DNA of 64,000 nucleotides, from the NCBI RefSeq assembly GCF_003173775.1, contig NZ_CP029552.1:1071001-1135000 (forward strand). Reading direction: 5' to 3'. The DNA is from Methylobacterium sp. 17Sr1-1. Lineage in GTDB: Bacteria; Pseudomonadota; Alphaproteobacteria; Rhizobiales; Beijerinckiaceae. The translations under genes and the position numbers were made by a program. The stretch's first letter is position 1, and every line of letters starts with the position of its first letter. Below the pieces are notes generated by a model. The model saw only the letters and a list, made by a program, of their open reading frames with translations, was not told the origin of the DNA and made no database searches. Of the stretch, positions 50,362 to 59,247 are shown in pieces.

Positions 50362-52251
50362 TCACACCGCCCAGCAGGCGCAGCCCAGCGCGCCCCAGAA
50401 ACTCTTCAGGTCCGAGACCGGCGCCTGCGACGACCAGGCAGCGGCGTGGGCGTGCCCGTGCAGCCCGCAGGACATCGCACAGCCGCAGGACGTGCTCGCT
50501 TCCCGTGCTACCACCGCCTCCGCCCGGACCGGGCGCTCGCCCCAGGCGCCGTAGCCCTTGAAGGTGCGCACCGGCGACCAGTCCGGCATCGCCGGCGGGG
50601 GCGGGGTCTCGTCGAGCGCGGCGAAGAGGCCCGCCGCGTACACCACCTTGCCGCCCACCACCGTCAGGTCGCTCACCGTGTCGGCGATGTCGGCCTCGGC
50701 GCAGGCCATCACGTCGCGGTCCGGCACGATGAGGTCGGCGAGCTGGCCCACCTGGATGCGGCCCTTCCGGCCCTCCTCGTTCGAGAACCAGGTCACCTTC
50801 TCGGTCCACATCCGCAATGCCGTCTCGCGGTCGAGGCAGTTGCGGCGGGGCGTGAGCTGCATCCCGCCGACCGTGCGGCCGGTGACGAGCCAGGAGATCG
50901 CGACCCAGGGATTGTAGGAGGCGACACGCGTCGCGTCGGTGCCGGCCGAGACCGGCACGCCCTTCTCCAGCATCCGCGCCACGGGCGGGGTCGCGGCGGC
51001 GGCGCCGTGGCCGTAGCGCTCGACGAAGTATTCGCCCTGGTAGGCCATCCGATGCTGGATCGCGATGCCGCCGCCGAGCGCGGCGATGCGGTCGATCGAG
51101 GCCTCCGAGATCGTCTCGGCGTGGTCGAAGAACCAGTTCAGGCCCTGGAGCGGGATGTCCTGGTTGACGCGCTCGAACACGTCGAGGGCGCGGGAGATCG
51201 TCTCGTCGTAGGTGGCGTGCAGGCGCCAGGGCCAGCGGTTCTCGGCCAGCACCCGCACCACGCCCTCGAGCTCGCCCTCCATCTCGGGGGCCATGTCGGG
51301 CCGGGGCTGGCGGAAATCCTCGAAATCGGCCGCCGAGAAGACCAGCATCTCGCCGGCACCGTTGTGGCGGAAATAGTCGTCGCCCTGCTTGTAGCGGGAC
51401 GATTGCGTCCAGGCGAGGAAGTCCTCCTTCTCGGCCTTCGGCTTCTGGGTGAACAGGTTGTAGGCGAGCCGAACGGTGAGCTGGCCGGCCTCGGCGAGCG
51501 TCTGGACGACCCGGTAATCCTCCGGATAGTTCTGGAACCCGCCGCCGGCATCGATCGCTCCGGTCACGCCGAGCCGGTTGAGTTCGCGCATGAAGTGGCG
51601 GGTCGAGTTGACCTGGTACTCGAAGGGAAGCTTCGGCCCCTTGGCGAGCGTGGCGTAGAGGATCGCGGCGTTGGGCTTCGCCAGCAAGAGCCCGGTCGGG
51701 TTGCCGGCGGCATCGCGCAGGATCGACCCGCCCGGCGGCTCGGGCGTGTCCCTGGTGTAGCCGACGGCCCGCAAAGCTGCGCCGTTCAGGAGCGCCCGGT
51801 CGTAGAGGTGGAGCAGGAAGACCGGCGTGTCGGGGGCGACGGCATTCAGCTCTTCCAGCGTCGGCAGGCGCTTCTCGGCGAACTGGTGCTCGGTGAAGCC
51901 GCCGACGACCCGGACCCATTGCGGCGGCGGCGTCACCGCCACCTGGCGCTTGAGCATCGCCATCGCGTCGGCGAGCGAGCGCACGCCGTCCCAGCGCAGC
52001 TCCATGTTGAAGTTGAGCCCGCCGCGGATCAGGTGCAGGTGGTTGTCGATGAGGCCGGGCAGCACCCGGCGGCCCTTGAGATCGACCACCCGCGTCCGCG
52101 GGCCGGCGAGCGCCATGACCTCGCGGTCGGACCCGACCGCCGTGAAGGCGCCGTCCGTCATCGCGACCGCCGAGGCGGCAGGATTGCTCGGATCGAGCGT
52201 GGTGACGAGGCCGCCGCGCAGGATCAGGTCGGGGTGAGCCACAGCGCTCAA
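50362..52251 (-). CDS. Amidohydrolase family protein (YtcJ-like), Cys-rich C-terminus
   Basis: 629 residues from TTG 52251. DLILRGGLVTTLDPSNPAAS and VVDLKGRRVLPGLIDNHLHL (metal-binding HLH, about 60-72) open the TIM-barrel. HATYDETISRALDV, FDHAETISE and PVSAGTDATRVASYNPWVAI supply further metal or active-site residues. The C-terminal beta-sandwich part is LADLIVPDRDVMACAEADIA. A hydrolytic enzyme for amides, carbamates or related C-N bonds in the cytoplasm. An unusual tail after about 575 holds CGCAMSCGLHGHAHA, a possible metal-binding cluster. No signal peptide. Member of the minus-strand run 53319-46150. Confidence 0.87.
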   Translation of the reverse strand: MSAVAHPDLILRGGLVTTLDPSNPAASAVAMTDGAFTAVGSDREVMALAGPRTRVVDLKGRRVLPGLIDNHLHLIRGGLNFNMELRWDGVRSLADAMAMLKRQVAVTPPPQWVRVVGGFTEHQFAEKRLPTLEELNAVAPDTPVFLLHLYDRALLNGAALRAVGYTRDTPEPPGGSILRDAAGNPTGLLLAKPNAAILYATLAKGPKLPFEYQVNSTRHFMRELNRLGVTGAIDAGGGFQNYPEDYRVVQTLAEAGQLTVRLAYNLFTQKPKAEKEDFLAWTQSSRYKQGDDYFRHNGAGEMLVFSAADFEDFRQPRPDMAPEMEGELEGVVRVLAENRWPWRLHATYDETISRALDVFERVNQDIPLQGLNWFFDHAETISEASIDRIAALGGGIAIQHRMAYQGEYFVERYGHGAAAATPPVARMLEKGVPVSAGTDATRVASYNPWVAISWLVTGRTVGGMQLTPRRNCLDRETALRMWTEKVTWFSNEEGRKGRIQVGQLADLIVPDRDVMACAEADIADTVSDLTVVGGKVVYAAGLFAALDETPPPPAMPDWSPVRTFKGYGAWGERPVRAEAVVAREASTSCGCAMSCGLHGHAHAAAWSSQAPVSDLKSFWGALGCACWAV

Positions 52252-52406
52252 TCGAAGCTCCTCGGTCGGAAATGAAGTGGGGCCGCCGGGCTCCGCAGAG
52301 CTGCATGGCGCAGCTCTGCGGAACTCCTTGATTTCGCATCATTCTGTCGCCGAACCGGTGACCCCTTCGGCACCGGCCGCTCGCGGCCGGCCGAATGATG
52401 CTGAGG

Positions 52407-52637
52407 TCAGGCCGGCGGGCGTCTCGACGCCTCCTCGACCGCGAAGCTCTTGCGGTGGAGCAGGCTCGACAGGACGGCCGGGTGGCCGCGCCAGTAGGAG
52501 ACGGCCATCTCGCCGGCCAAGATGCCGAGGAGGCCGACGAGGGCGATGATCGGCGGCGCGGGCGACTTCACGCCGATCAGCCCGTAGGCGACGCCGACCG
52601 CGAGGCCGGCGCCGAGGGAGAGGAGGTACGGCAGCAT
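52407..52637 (-). CDS. XapX-domain membrane protein
   Basis: 76 residues. Two hydrophobic helices (LPYLLSLGAGLAVGVAYGLI; PIIALVGLLGILAGEMAV) are separated by GVKSPAPP, the exact XapX (DUF1427) pattern, with a short basic/Glu tail. Such proteins accompany YcaC-like hydrolases and amidohydrolases in alphaproteobacterial operons. 34 bases downstream of the isochorismatase-like gene. Function unknown; perhaps a small transporter subunit. Confidence 0.88.
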   Translation of the reverse strand: MLPYLLSLGAGLAVGVAYGLIGVKSPAPPIIALVGLLGILAGEMAVSYWRGHPAVLSSLLHRKSFAVEEASRRPPA

Positions 52638-52671
52638 CGCGCGCGCCGGCTTGATTCGATGAACCCCGGGC

Positions 52672-53319
52672 TCAGTGGCCTTCGGACGCGCCGAACATCG
52701 ACTTGGCGTAGATGATGCCGAGCCCGTATGCGCCGCCGTACTTCTTGGCGATGCCCGTGGTCATCTCGTAGGTCTCGGTGCGGGCCCAGTCGCGCTGCAA
52801 CTCGAGCATGTATTGCAGCGAGGTCATCGGCTGCACGCCGGCCTGGATCATCCGCTGCATGGCGCGCTCGTGCGCCTCGTCCGAGACATCGCCGCACGCA
52901 TCCGCGATGACGTAGACCTCGTAACCCTGGTCGAGGGTCGGGCCGACGATGCAGACCGAGGTCCACAGGCCGGCGAAGACAAGGCGGTCCTTGCCGATCT
53001 CCGACACCCGGGCCACCACGGCGGCATCCTCCCAGGTGTTCATCGAGGTGCGGTCGAGGAGCCTCTCCTCTGGGAAGGCCGAGGTGATCTCCTCGAACAT
53101 CGGGCCCGAGAAGCTCTTCTCGGCCACCGTCGTCAGCACCGTCGACACGCCGAACCCGGCGGCCGCGCGCGAGACCAGGGCGGCGTTGTTGCGCAGGGTC
53201 ACGGCGTCGATCGACTTCGTCGCAAAGGACATCTGCGACTGGAAGTCGATCATGATCAGCGTGTGATCGTGCGGCGTGACGAGGCGCTTTCCGGGCGTCG
53301 GTGTCGCTTTGATGGCCAT
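52672..53319 (-). CDS. Isochorismatase-like (YcaC-type) cysteine hydrolase
   Basis: 215 residues from ATG 53319. Triad positions: Asp in HTLIMIDFQSQM (about 25), Lys in AEKSFSGPMFEEI (about 83) and Cys in FAGLWTSVCIVGPTLDQGYE (about 122), the last following the usual cis-peptide. YcaC proteins hydrolyse amides of unknown identity. First gene of the minus-strand series; promoter expected in 53320-53700. Substrate may be the amide linkage created or exposed by the downstream amidohydrolase (inference). Confidence 0.88.
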   Translation of the reverse strand: MAIKATPTPGKRLVTPHDHTLIMIDFQSQMSFATKSIDAVTLRNNAALVSRAAAGFGVSTVLTTVAEKSFSGPMFEEITSAFPEERLLDRTSMNTWEDAAVVARVSEIGKDRLVFAGLWTSVCIVGPTLDQGYEVYVIADACGDVSDEAHERAMQRMIQAGVQPMTSLQYMLELQRDWARTETYEMTTGIAKKYGGAYGLGIIYAKSMFGASEGH

Positions 53320-53700
53320 GAGTCGGACTCCTTGCGCTCGTCCTGGCGGACGGTGACCGTTGCGCCACCGCTCTCCGGTCGGTGGCGTTGCCTGGTTTCT
53401 AGTCCGGCCGGGGACACGCGGATTGGAGGCTTTGCGCGTGGCTTGGACGAATGCGCTGTCGCGGCGTCCCGACGGTGCGCTGCGGGGAACCTTTTCGGGA
53501 TGGGCTCGATGCCGTCGTCGACAGCCGGACGAGGCTTGGGTCGTCCCGTCTCGCCACGGGTCTGACCGGGAAGCCCGGCCCAGGCGCAGTCCCCCCGGAC
53601 CGACAAAACACCGCGAGAATCGACAAGACCCGGGGCCGCCCGTCGCCAGATCCTTTGGCCGCGCCCGCCGCCTCGGCGGGCGGGGCCCACCGGGAAGGCC
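53320..53700. other. Divergent intergenic region
   Basis: 381 bases between the YcaC-like and cyclase genes. No supported gene; presumably holds both promoters. Confidence 0.5.
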
Positions 53701-54900
53701 ATGATCGAGCATCACGACACGGGCGAGTCACCCGCGCGCGGCCTGCGCGACGCGGTGCTGCGCTGGCTGCTGCACGAGGCGGTGGACGAGCGCTTCCTCG
53801 ACGACGTCTTCGCGGTCTTCTGCGACCGGCTGCGCCGCGACGGCGTCGCGGTGGCGCATGCCACGCTGCACTTGCGCACCAACCATCCGCAATGGCTCGG
53901 CATCGAGATCCTGTGGCGGAATGGCTGCCGCGGGCCGCGCTCGCGCAACCTCGATTACGGGCTGTTCGGGACGGAGGGTTTTCGCGGTAGCCCGGCGGCG
54001 CGGATCCTCGCCGGTGCCGAGATGGTGCGACACCGCCAGGGCGAGACGGGCGAGGGCGCGCATCCGGAGGTCGCCGGACTGATGGCTGTCGAGGGCCTGA
54101 CCGACCTCGTCGCCTGGCCGATGCGCTATACGCTGGGCCGGCGGCACGTGGCCTCCTTTGCGAGCGACCGGCCGGGCGGGTTCACGCAGGCCGAGATCAC
54201 CCTCCTGACGGAGCTCCTTCCGGCGCTGGCCGTCGTCACCGAGGTGCGCCACCGGAACCGCCTGACCCGCCTCCTCCTCGATACCTATGTCGGGCCGCAT
54301 GCGGGCGAGATGATCCTGAACGGCGCGACGCGGCGGGGCAGCGGCGTCACCGTCGAGGCGGCGATCATGGTGGTCGACCTGCGCGGCTTCACCCGGATCT
54401 CCGAGCTGTGGCCGCGCGACGACGTGATCGCGCTCCTCAACGACTATTTCGATGCGGTGTGCTGCCCGGTGGAGCGCAACGGCGGCGAGATCCTGAAGTT
54501 CATGGGCGACGGCCTGCTGGCGATCTTTCCCCTCGACCGGCCGGATGCCGGCGTCGCGACCCTGCGAGCCGCCGACGAGGCCCGTCGAGCGATGCGCGAC
54601 CTCAACCGGGTCCGCGCGGCACAAGGTCTCGACGCCCTCGGCTACGGGATCGGGGTTCATGCCGGCGCGGTGATGTACGGCAACATCGGCTCGCGAACCC
54701 GGCTCGACTTCACCGTCATCGGCCCGGCCGTCAACGTCGCCGCCCGGTTGGAGGGGCTGACGAAGGCGCTCGAAGCCGACGTGCTGGTCTCGGGCGCCTT
54801 CGCGGCGCTCCTCGCCGCGCCGACGGCGCTGGCGTGCCTCGGGAGCTTTCCGCTGCGCGGCGTCGGCGAGCCGCTGGAGGTCTACCGGCTCGCCGAATAA
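53701..54900 (+). CDS. Class III adenylate/guanylate cyclase
   Basis: 399 residues. Residues 1-205 form a sensor-like N-terminal domain found in many rhizobial cyclases (HATLHLRTNHPQWLGIEILW then LVAWPMRYTLGRRHVASFAS). The catalytic domain includes AIMVVDLRGFTRISELWP (first metal Asp, about 225), NGGEILKFMGDGLLAIFP (second metal Asp, about 270) and YGNIGSRTRLDFTVIGPAVN, VAARLEGLTKAL with transition-state Asn/Arg. All metal ligands are present, so it should be active, making cAMP or cGMP. Cytoplasmic, no membrane segments. Confidence 0.92.
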   Translation: MIEHHDTGESPARGLRDAVLRWLLHEAVDERFLDDVFAVFCDRLRRDGVAVAHATLHLRTNHPQWLGIEILWRNGCRGPRSRNLDYGLFGTEGFRGSPAARILAGAEMVRHRQGETGEGAHPEVAGLMAVEGLTDLVAWPMRYTLGRRHVASFASDRPGGFTQAEITLLTELLPALAVVTEVRHRNRLTRLLLDTYVGPHAGEMILNGATRRGSGVTVEAAIMVVDLRGFTRISELWPRDDVIALLNDYFDAVCCPVERNGGEILKFMGDGLLAIFPLDRPDAGVATLRAADEARRAMRDLNRVRAAQGLDALGYGIGVHAGAVMYGNIGSRTRLDFTVIGPAVNVAARLEGLTKALEADVLVSGAFAALLAAPTALACLGSFPLRGVGEPLEVYRLAE

Positions 54901-54935
54901 GAGATCCCGGCGCGTGACAAGCCGCGCCGGCGCCG

Positions 54936-55751
54936 TCACCCCTCGATGAAGGCCAGGAGGTCGGCGTTGAGGCGGTCGGCGTGGGTCGTCGCGGTGGCGT
55001 GGGGCGCGCCCGGATAGACCTTGAGCGTCGCGCCGCGGATCATGTCGGCGGCGAGCTTGCCCGTCGACTCGAACGGCACGACCTGATCGGCGTCGCCGTG
55101 GACCACCAGGGTCGGCACGTCGATCTTCTGCATGTCGGGCCGGAAGTCGGTTTCGGCGAAGGCCGTGGCGCAGTCGACCGTGGCCTTGATCGAGGCCATC
55201 AGGGCGATCTGCAGCGTCTGCTTGAAGACGCCTTGCGAGACGCTCATGCCCTTGTTGGTACCGTAAAAGATCGGGTTGAAGTCGTCGAGAAACTGCGCCC
55301 GATCCTTGACGATGCCGGCCTTGAGGGCATCGAAGAAGGACTTGTCCGGCCCGTCATGGTCAGCGGTCTTGCCGAAGATCGGTGTGATGGCGCTGACGAG
55401 CGCGAGCTTGGCGACTCGTCCCGAGCCATGCCGGGCGATATAGCGGGTCACGTCGCCGCCGCCCATCGAGAAGCCGACCAGCACCACGTCGCTGAGGCCG
55501 CGTGCCTCGATCAGCGCCGCGATGTCGTCGGCCATCGTGTCGTAGTCGTAGCCGCCCCAGGGCTGGCCCGACCGGCCGAAGCCGCGCCGGTCGAACGCCA
55601 CCGTGCGGTAGCCGCGTTCGGCGAAGAACAGCATCTGCGCGTCCCACATGTCGGCCGAGAGCGGCCAGCCGTGGCTGAACAGGATCGGCTGCCCCGTCCC
55701 CCAGTCCTTGTAGTAGATCTCGGTTCCGTCCTTCGTCGTGATCGTCGTCAT
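54936..55751 (-). CDS. Alpha/beta hydrolase, non-heme chloroperoxidase/arylesterase type
   Basis: 271 residues. SHGWPLSADMWDAQM oxyanion loop, FDRRGFGRSGQP, nucleophile elbow LVGFSMGGGDVTRYIARHG with Ser about 96, acid Asp in VVHGDADQVVPFESTG (about 222) and His in YPGAPHATATTHADR (about 251). Complete triad. The family shows esterase and perhydrolase activity; the chloroperoxidase name reflects an in vitro side reaction. The AraC gene upstream at 55964 is divergent and likely its regulator. Confidence 0.9.
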   Translation of the reverse strand: MTTITTKDGTEIYYKDWGTGQPILFSHGWPLSADMWDAQMLFFAERGYRTVAFDRRGFGRSGQPWGGYDYDTMADDIAALIEARGLSDVVLVGFSMGGGDVTRYIARHGSGRVAKLALVSAITPIFGKTADHDGPDKSFFDALKAGIVKDRAQFLDDFNPIFYGTNKGMSVSQGVFKQTLQIALMASIKATVDCATAFAETDFRPDMQKIDVPTLVVHGDADQVVPFESTGKLAADMIRGATLKVYPGAPHATATTHADRLNADLLAFIEG

Positions 55752-55963
55752 TGCGAAACTCCCCGTTGGCCGCGGGGACGATAGGGCCGGGGCGCTACCC
55801 GGGATTGGACGATCGCGGCGCGGCTTGTGCGGAATCGCCCTCGCCCGCGGGAAACCCGCGAGTGCGGACCGTTGGTCCGCTCTGTCCGGACGGGACGCGT
55901 ATTTTCGGCTTCCCCCACAGCCGACATACCGGCGCGGATGAAGCCTGACATCGAGACGACGCG

Positions 55964-56881
55964 GTGGTGACCAGCAGCCTCTCGCCGGCCGATCTGTTTC
56001 TCGGCGAGCGATTCGCCACGCATGTCGGCGTCACCGGCGATTGCCTACATTGCGTCCACCGCGAGGACGACATGCGGATCGGCGTGACGCGGCTGGTCGG
56101 CCGGCACGCCCTGGAGGAGCGGCTGGCCCCGACCGTCGAGGAAGATGCGTTCAGTATCGTCCACCTGCTCCGCGGCCTCGACCTGCACGAGCGGTGGAGC
56201 GGGAGCCGGCGCGTGTTCGGCGGCGCCTACGCAGCCGACACTGTGAGCGTGCTCGACCTGCGCGAGCCGGTACGGTGCCGGCTCCGCGGCGAGGTCGATG
56301 CCGTGCAGTACTACGTCCCCCGGGCGTCCCTCGACGCCTTCGCACGCGACAACGATGCAGCCCCGGTCGACACGCTGGCCTGGTGCCGGCAGACGCCGGA
56401 TCCGATCGTGGCGTCGCTGTCGCGGATCCTGCTCGCGGCGCCTGCCGCCGGCCCTGCGAACGCCGTGTTCGTCGAGCAGATCTGCCTCAGCCTGCTCGCC
56501 CATTTCGCCGGCACCTACGGCCGGATGCGGCCGGGCGCGCCCTGCATCGGCGGCCTGGCGGCCCGGCAGGAGCGCCGGGCGCGGGAGATCATGCAGACGC
56601 GCTTCGCGACACGGCTGACCATCACCGACATCGCCCGGGAATGCGGCCTGACGGCGAGCCACTTCGCGCGGGCCTTCCGACGCAGCACTGGCCAGCGCCC
56701 GCACCAGTACCTCATCGGGATCCGGATCGAGCACGCCAAGGCGCTTTTGCGGGACGAGGCCTTGTCCCTGTCCGACATCGCGCTCGCCTGCGGCTTCAGC
56801 GACCAGAGCTACTTCACCCGCATCTTCACCCGCGGGGTCGGGACGAGCCCGGGGCAGTGGCGGCGGGCGCATCGGGGGTGA
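55964..56881 (+). CDS. AraC-family transcriptional regulator
   Basis: 305 residues. The N-terminal about 190 residues form an AraC-binding-like sensor (VSVLDLREPVRCRLRGEVDA, VQYYVPRASLDAFARD). The C-terminal double helix-turn-helix has TRLTITDIARECGLTASHFA, RAFRRSTGQRPHQYLIGIRI and LSDIALACGFSDQSYFTRIF then GTSPGQWRR. Divergent from the chloroperoxidase-like hydrolase with 212 bases between, which fits local control. Three sister genes or remnants follow. Confidence 0.9.
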   Translation: MVTSSLSPADLFLGERFATHVGVTGDCLHCVHREDDMRIGVTRLVGRHALEERLAPTVEEDAFSIVHLLRGLDLHERWSGSRRVFGGAYAADTVSVLDLREPVRCRLRGEVDAVQYYVPRASLDAFARDNDAAPVDTLAWCRQTPDPIVASLSRILLAAPAAGPANAVFVEQICLSLLAHFAGTYGRMRPGAPCIGGLAARQERRAREIMQTRFATRLTITDIARECGLTASHFARAFRRSTGQRPHQYLIGIRIEHAKALLRDEALSLSDIALACGFSDQSYFTRIFTRGVGTSPGQWRRAHRG

Positions 56882-56951
56882 GACCGGCGGCTTGTTCCGC
56901 CCCCGCCCGCGTGGCATCCGGGGGGCTCGGCCCGGATCGACCGGACAAGTG

Positions 56952-57866
56952 ATGGACAAGCTCGCCGGCCTATCGGTGTTCGTGCAGGTCGCGGATTCCG
57001 GCTCCTACGCGGCCGCCGCGCGGGTGCTCGGCCTCACGGCGTCCGCCGTCGGCAAGACGATCCTGCGCCTGGAGGAGCGGCTGGAGGTCCGGCTGTTCCA
57101 CCGCAACACCCGCAGCCTCAGCCTAACGGCGGACGGGATGCGGCTGCTCGAACGCGGCCGCCCGATCATGGAGGCCGTCGCCGCGGCCGAGCGCGAGATC
57201 GCCGAGTCGCGCGGGGCCCTGCGGGGTCAGCTACGCGTCAGCGTCCCGCTGGTTGGCCGGTCGTGGAACCGGGTCTTCCTGGCGTTCATGGCGGCCCACC
57301 CGGAACTCGAACTCGAGCTGATCTACACCAACCGCCTCGTCGACATGGTGGAGGAGGGGTTCGATGCCGCGCTCCGGATCGGGATGCTGAAGGATTCGCG
57401 CCTGCGCATGCGCCGCCTCGGCAGCTTCCGCCTCGTGCTCGTGGCATCACCCGGCTATCTCGACCGCAGCGGTATTCCGGTCACGCTCGACGATCTCGAC
57501 CGGCACGATTGCCTGCGCAGCCGCAACGCCTCGACCTGCCAGCTCGACGGCTGGCCGCTCGGCCCCGATCACGCCCGGCGCAGCGCCCGCCTGCGCACGC
57601 GCTGCATCGCCGACCATGACGGGATGCTCCTGACTGCGTCCCTCGGCGGCGCCGGGATCGCCTGCATCCCGGAATTCTGGGCCTGCGAGCCGATCCGGAC
57701 CGGCGACCTGCGCGTCCTGCTCGCCGAGGAGACCGTGAACCGGCGCGAGGTCGCCGCCGTCTGGCCAGGCGGGCAGGTCGCCTGCCCGAAGGTCGCGGCC
57801 TTCGTGGGCTTCCTGGCCAAGAACCTTCCGCCAGTCCTCGCCGGGTCGGAGGCTGCGCCGGCGTGA
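56952..57866 (+). CDS. LysR-family transcriptional regulator
   Basis: 304 residues from ATG 56952; the upstream in-frame GC-rich codons are not LysR. Winged HTH: MDKLAGLSVFVQVADSGSYA then ARVLGLTASAVGKTILRLEE and RLFHRNTRSLSLTADG. The effector domain is LRVSVPLVGRSWNRVFLAFM through VDMVEEGFDAALRIGML and the C-terminal strand region. Complete. Its truncated relative is at 45622-46023. 70 bases follow the AraC gene; it may share a transcript. Confidence 0.9.
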   Translation: MDKLAGLSVFVQVADSGSYAAAARVLGLTASAVGKTILRLEERLEVRLFHRNTRSLSLTADGMRLLERGRPIMEAVAAAEREIAESRGALRGQLRVSVPLVGRSWNRVFLAFMAAHPELELELIYTNRLVDMVEEGFDAALRIGMLKDSRLRMRRLGSFRLVLVASPGYLDRSGIPVTLDDLDRHDCLRSRNASTCQLDGWPLGPDHARRSARLRTRCIADHDGMLLTASLGGAGIACIPEFWACEPIRTGDLRVLLAEETVNRREVAAVWPGGQVACPKVAAFVGFLAKNLPPVLAGSEAAPA

Positions 57867-57887
57867 GGGCCGTGACAGCCCCTCCGC

Positions 57888-58031
57888 GAGGGGCAGGGCG
57901 GGCAGGCGGCGGCACTGGCCGGGGCTGGTCCCGACCATCCGGGAGAAGACTCGGGTGAAGGAGCTCCGGCCGTGGAAACCGCGGGCGAGCGCGATGCCGG
58001 CGAGCGGCAGGCCCGAGAGGTATTGGTGCGG
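57888..58031 (-). pseudogene. AraC-family C-terminal remnant with internal deletion
   Basis: PHQYLS is joined directly to GLPLAGIALARGFHGRSSFT, then RVFSRMVGTSPGQCRRL. The last HTH of an AraC regulator is present, but the helix between HQYL and LPLA is missing and nothing upstream belongs to the gene. Directly downstream of the intact AraC gene at 58048. Confidence 0.75.
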
Positions 58032-58047
58032 CTGTTCATCCGCTTCC

Positions 58048-59160
58048 TCAGCGAGAGGCTGGCGCGGGCGCCCGGCTGAGGGCCCGCGCCGTCGCCAGGG
58101 CGTCGGCCACGGGGACGGCGTGCGCACTGTCAGAGGCGTCGCCGTGCTCCCGATGCAGCCGCCGCCACTGCCCCGGGCTGGTGCCGACCGCCTGCGAGAA
58201 GGCGCGCGTGAAGTAGCTCTGGTCGCCGAAGCCGCAGAGCAGCGCCAGCTCAGCCAGGGGCAGCGCGGTGCCGAGCATCAGGCGCTTGGCCTCGGCGATC
58301 CGCAAGGCTGTCAGGTAGCGGTGCGGCGAATGGCCGGTGCTGCGCCGGAACGCGGCGGCGAAGTAGCTCGGCGAGAGCCGGCAGGCCTCCGCGACTTCGG
58401 TGATCGTGAGCGGCGTGGCGAGGCGGTCCAGCATCATCTCCTTGGCACGGCGCTCCTGCCAGGGCGCGAGCCCGCTGCGGATCGGCGACCGCGCCGGGGC
58501 CGGGCCGTCGCCGTAGCGCTCGATCGCGTGGGCGACGAAGGCCATCGCCACGTGCTCGGCGAACATGGCCCGCGCCGGATCGGGCTCGGCCATCTGCGGG
58601 AGCAGAAGGTCGACGAGGCCGGCGGCGACCGGATCCCGATCCGCCCGGGGCCAGGCGAGGCGCGAGGGCCTGGCGAGGCCCTCCTCCCTGGCGAAGGTGT
58701 CGACGAGGGTGTGGGGCAGGTAGAACTGGACCACGTCGAGGGGGCCGCTCATCGTCGAGACCGGCGAATCCGTCAGGCTCACGACGCTGACCGCCTCTTC
58801 CGGCACGGCGCCGCAATGCCGCTGGCGCCCGCCCACCGTGAAGGCGTGGTGCTGCAGCGGCTGGAGCTGCACGACGATGCTGTAGGCCGCCTCCTGCTTC
58901 AGCGGTGCGGTCCGGGTGCCGGGCGCGAGGACGCCGCGCAGGCGAGTGACGACGACGGGGCTGCCGCGATGAGCCATCGTCAGGGTCGATTCCGCCGCGA
59001 CGCCGATATGACGGGCCATGCGCTCGCCGTTGAGGCCGCTCGCCCGGCCCGGGGGGAGGGACCTGACCCGGTCGAGCCGGTACGCGGCGCCCGGCCTCGC
59101 CTCGCGGCGATCGTGGGATGTAAGGTCAAGGGAAGATCTAGGACAGTCTTTGAGAATCAT
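58048..59160 (-). CDS. AraC-family transcriptional regulator
   Basis: 370 residues; ATG 59019 (MARHIGVAAEST) gives a more usual 323. Sensor part with YSIVVQLQPLQHHAFTVGGR, DVVQFYLPHTLVDTFAREEG. C-terminal HTH pair: LATPLTITEVAEACRLSPSY, FAAAFRRSTGHSPHRYLTAL, LPLAELALLCGFGDQSYFTR then GTSPGQWRRLHRE. Followed by an unusual Ala-rich tail. Similar in both domains to the protein at 55964-56881, so local gene duplication is likely. Confidence 0.88.
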   Translation of the reverse strand: MILKDCPRSSLDLTSHDRREARPGAAYRLDRVRSLPPGRASGLNGERMARHIGVAAESTLTMAHRGSPVVVTRLRGVLAPGTRTAPLKQEAAYSIVVQLQPLQHHAFTVGGRQRHCGAVPEEAVSVVSLTDSPVSTMSGPLDVVQFYLPHTLVDTFAREEGLARPSRLAWPRADRDPVAAGLVDLLLPQMAEPDPARAMFAEHVAMAFVAHAIERYGDGPAPARSPIRSGLAPWQERRAKEMMLDRLATPLTITEVAEACRLSPSYFAAAFRRSTGHSPHRYLTALRIAEAKRLMLGTALPLAELALLCGFGDQSYFTRAFSQAVGTSPGQWRRLHREHGDASDSAHAVPVADALATARALSRAPAPASR

Positions 59161-59247
59161 TCCAATCGCCCGGCTCTGACGGGCTCATGATCTCATCCTC
59201 TGTCGCAAGCGTCTTCGCGATTCCTGCTCTGTCGTTTGCAGGGCTTG

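Noticed and set aside
47819..52342. A 1507-residue open frame on the minus strand
   Set aside because: Only its last 467 residues are a real protein (the barrel porin from GTG 49222). The rest is an anti-register reading of the VOC and amidohydrolase genes kept open by high GC.
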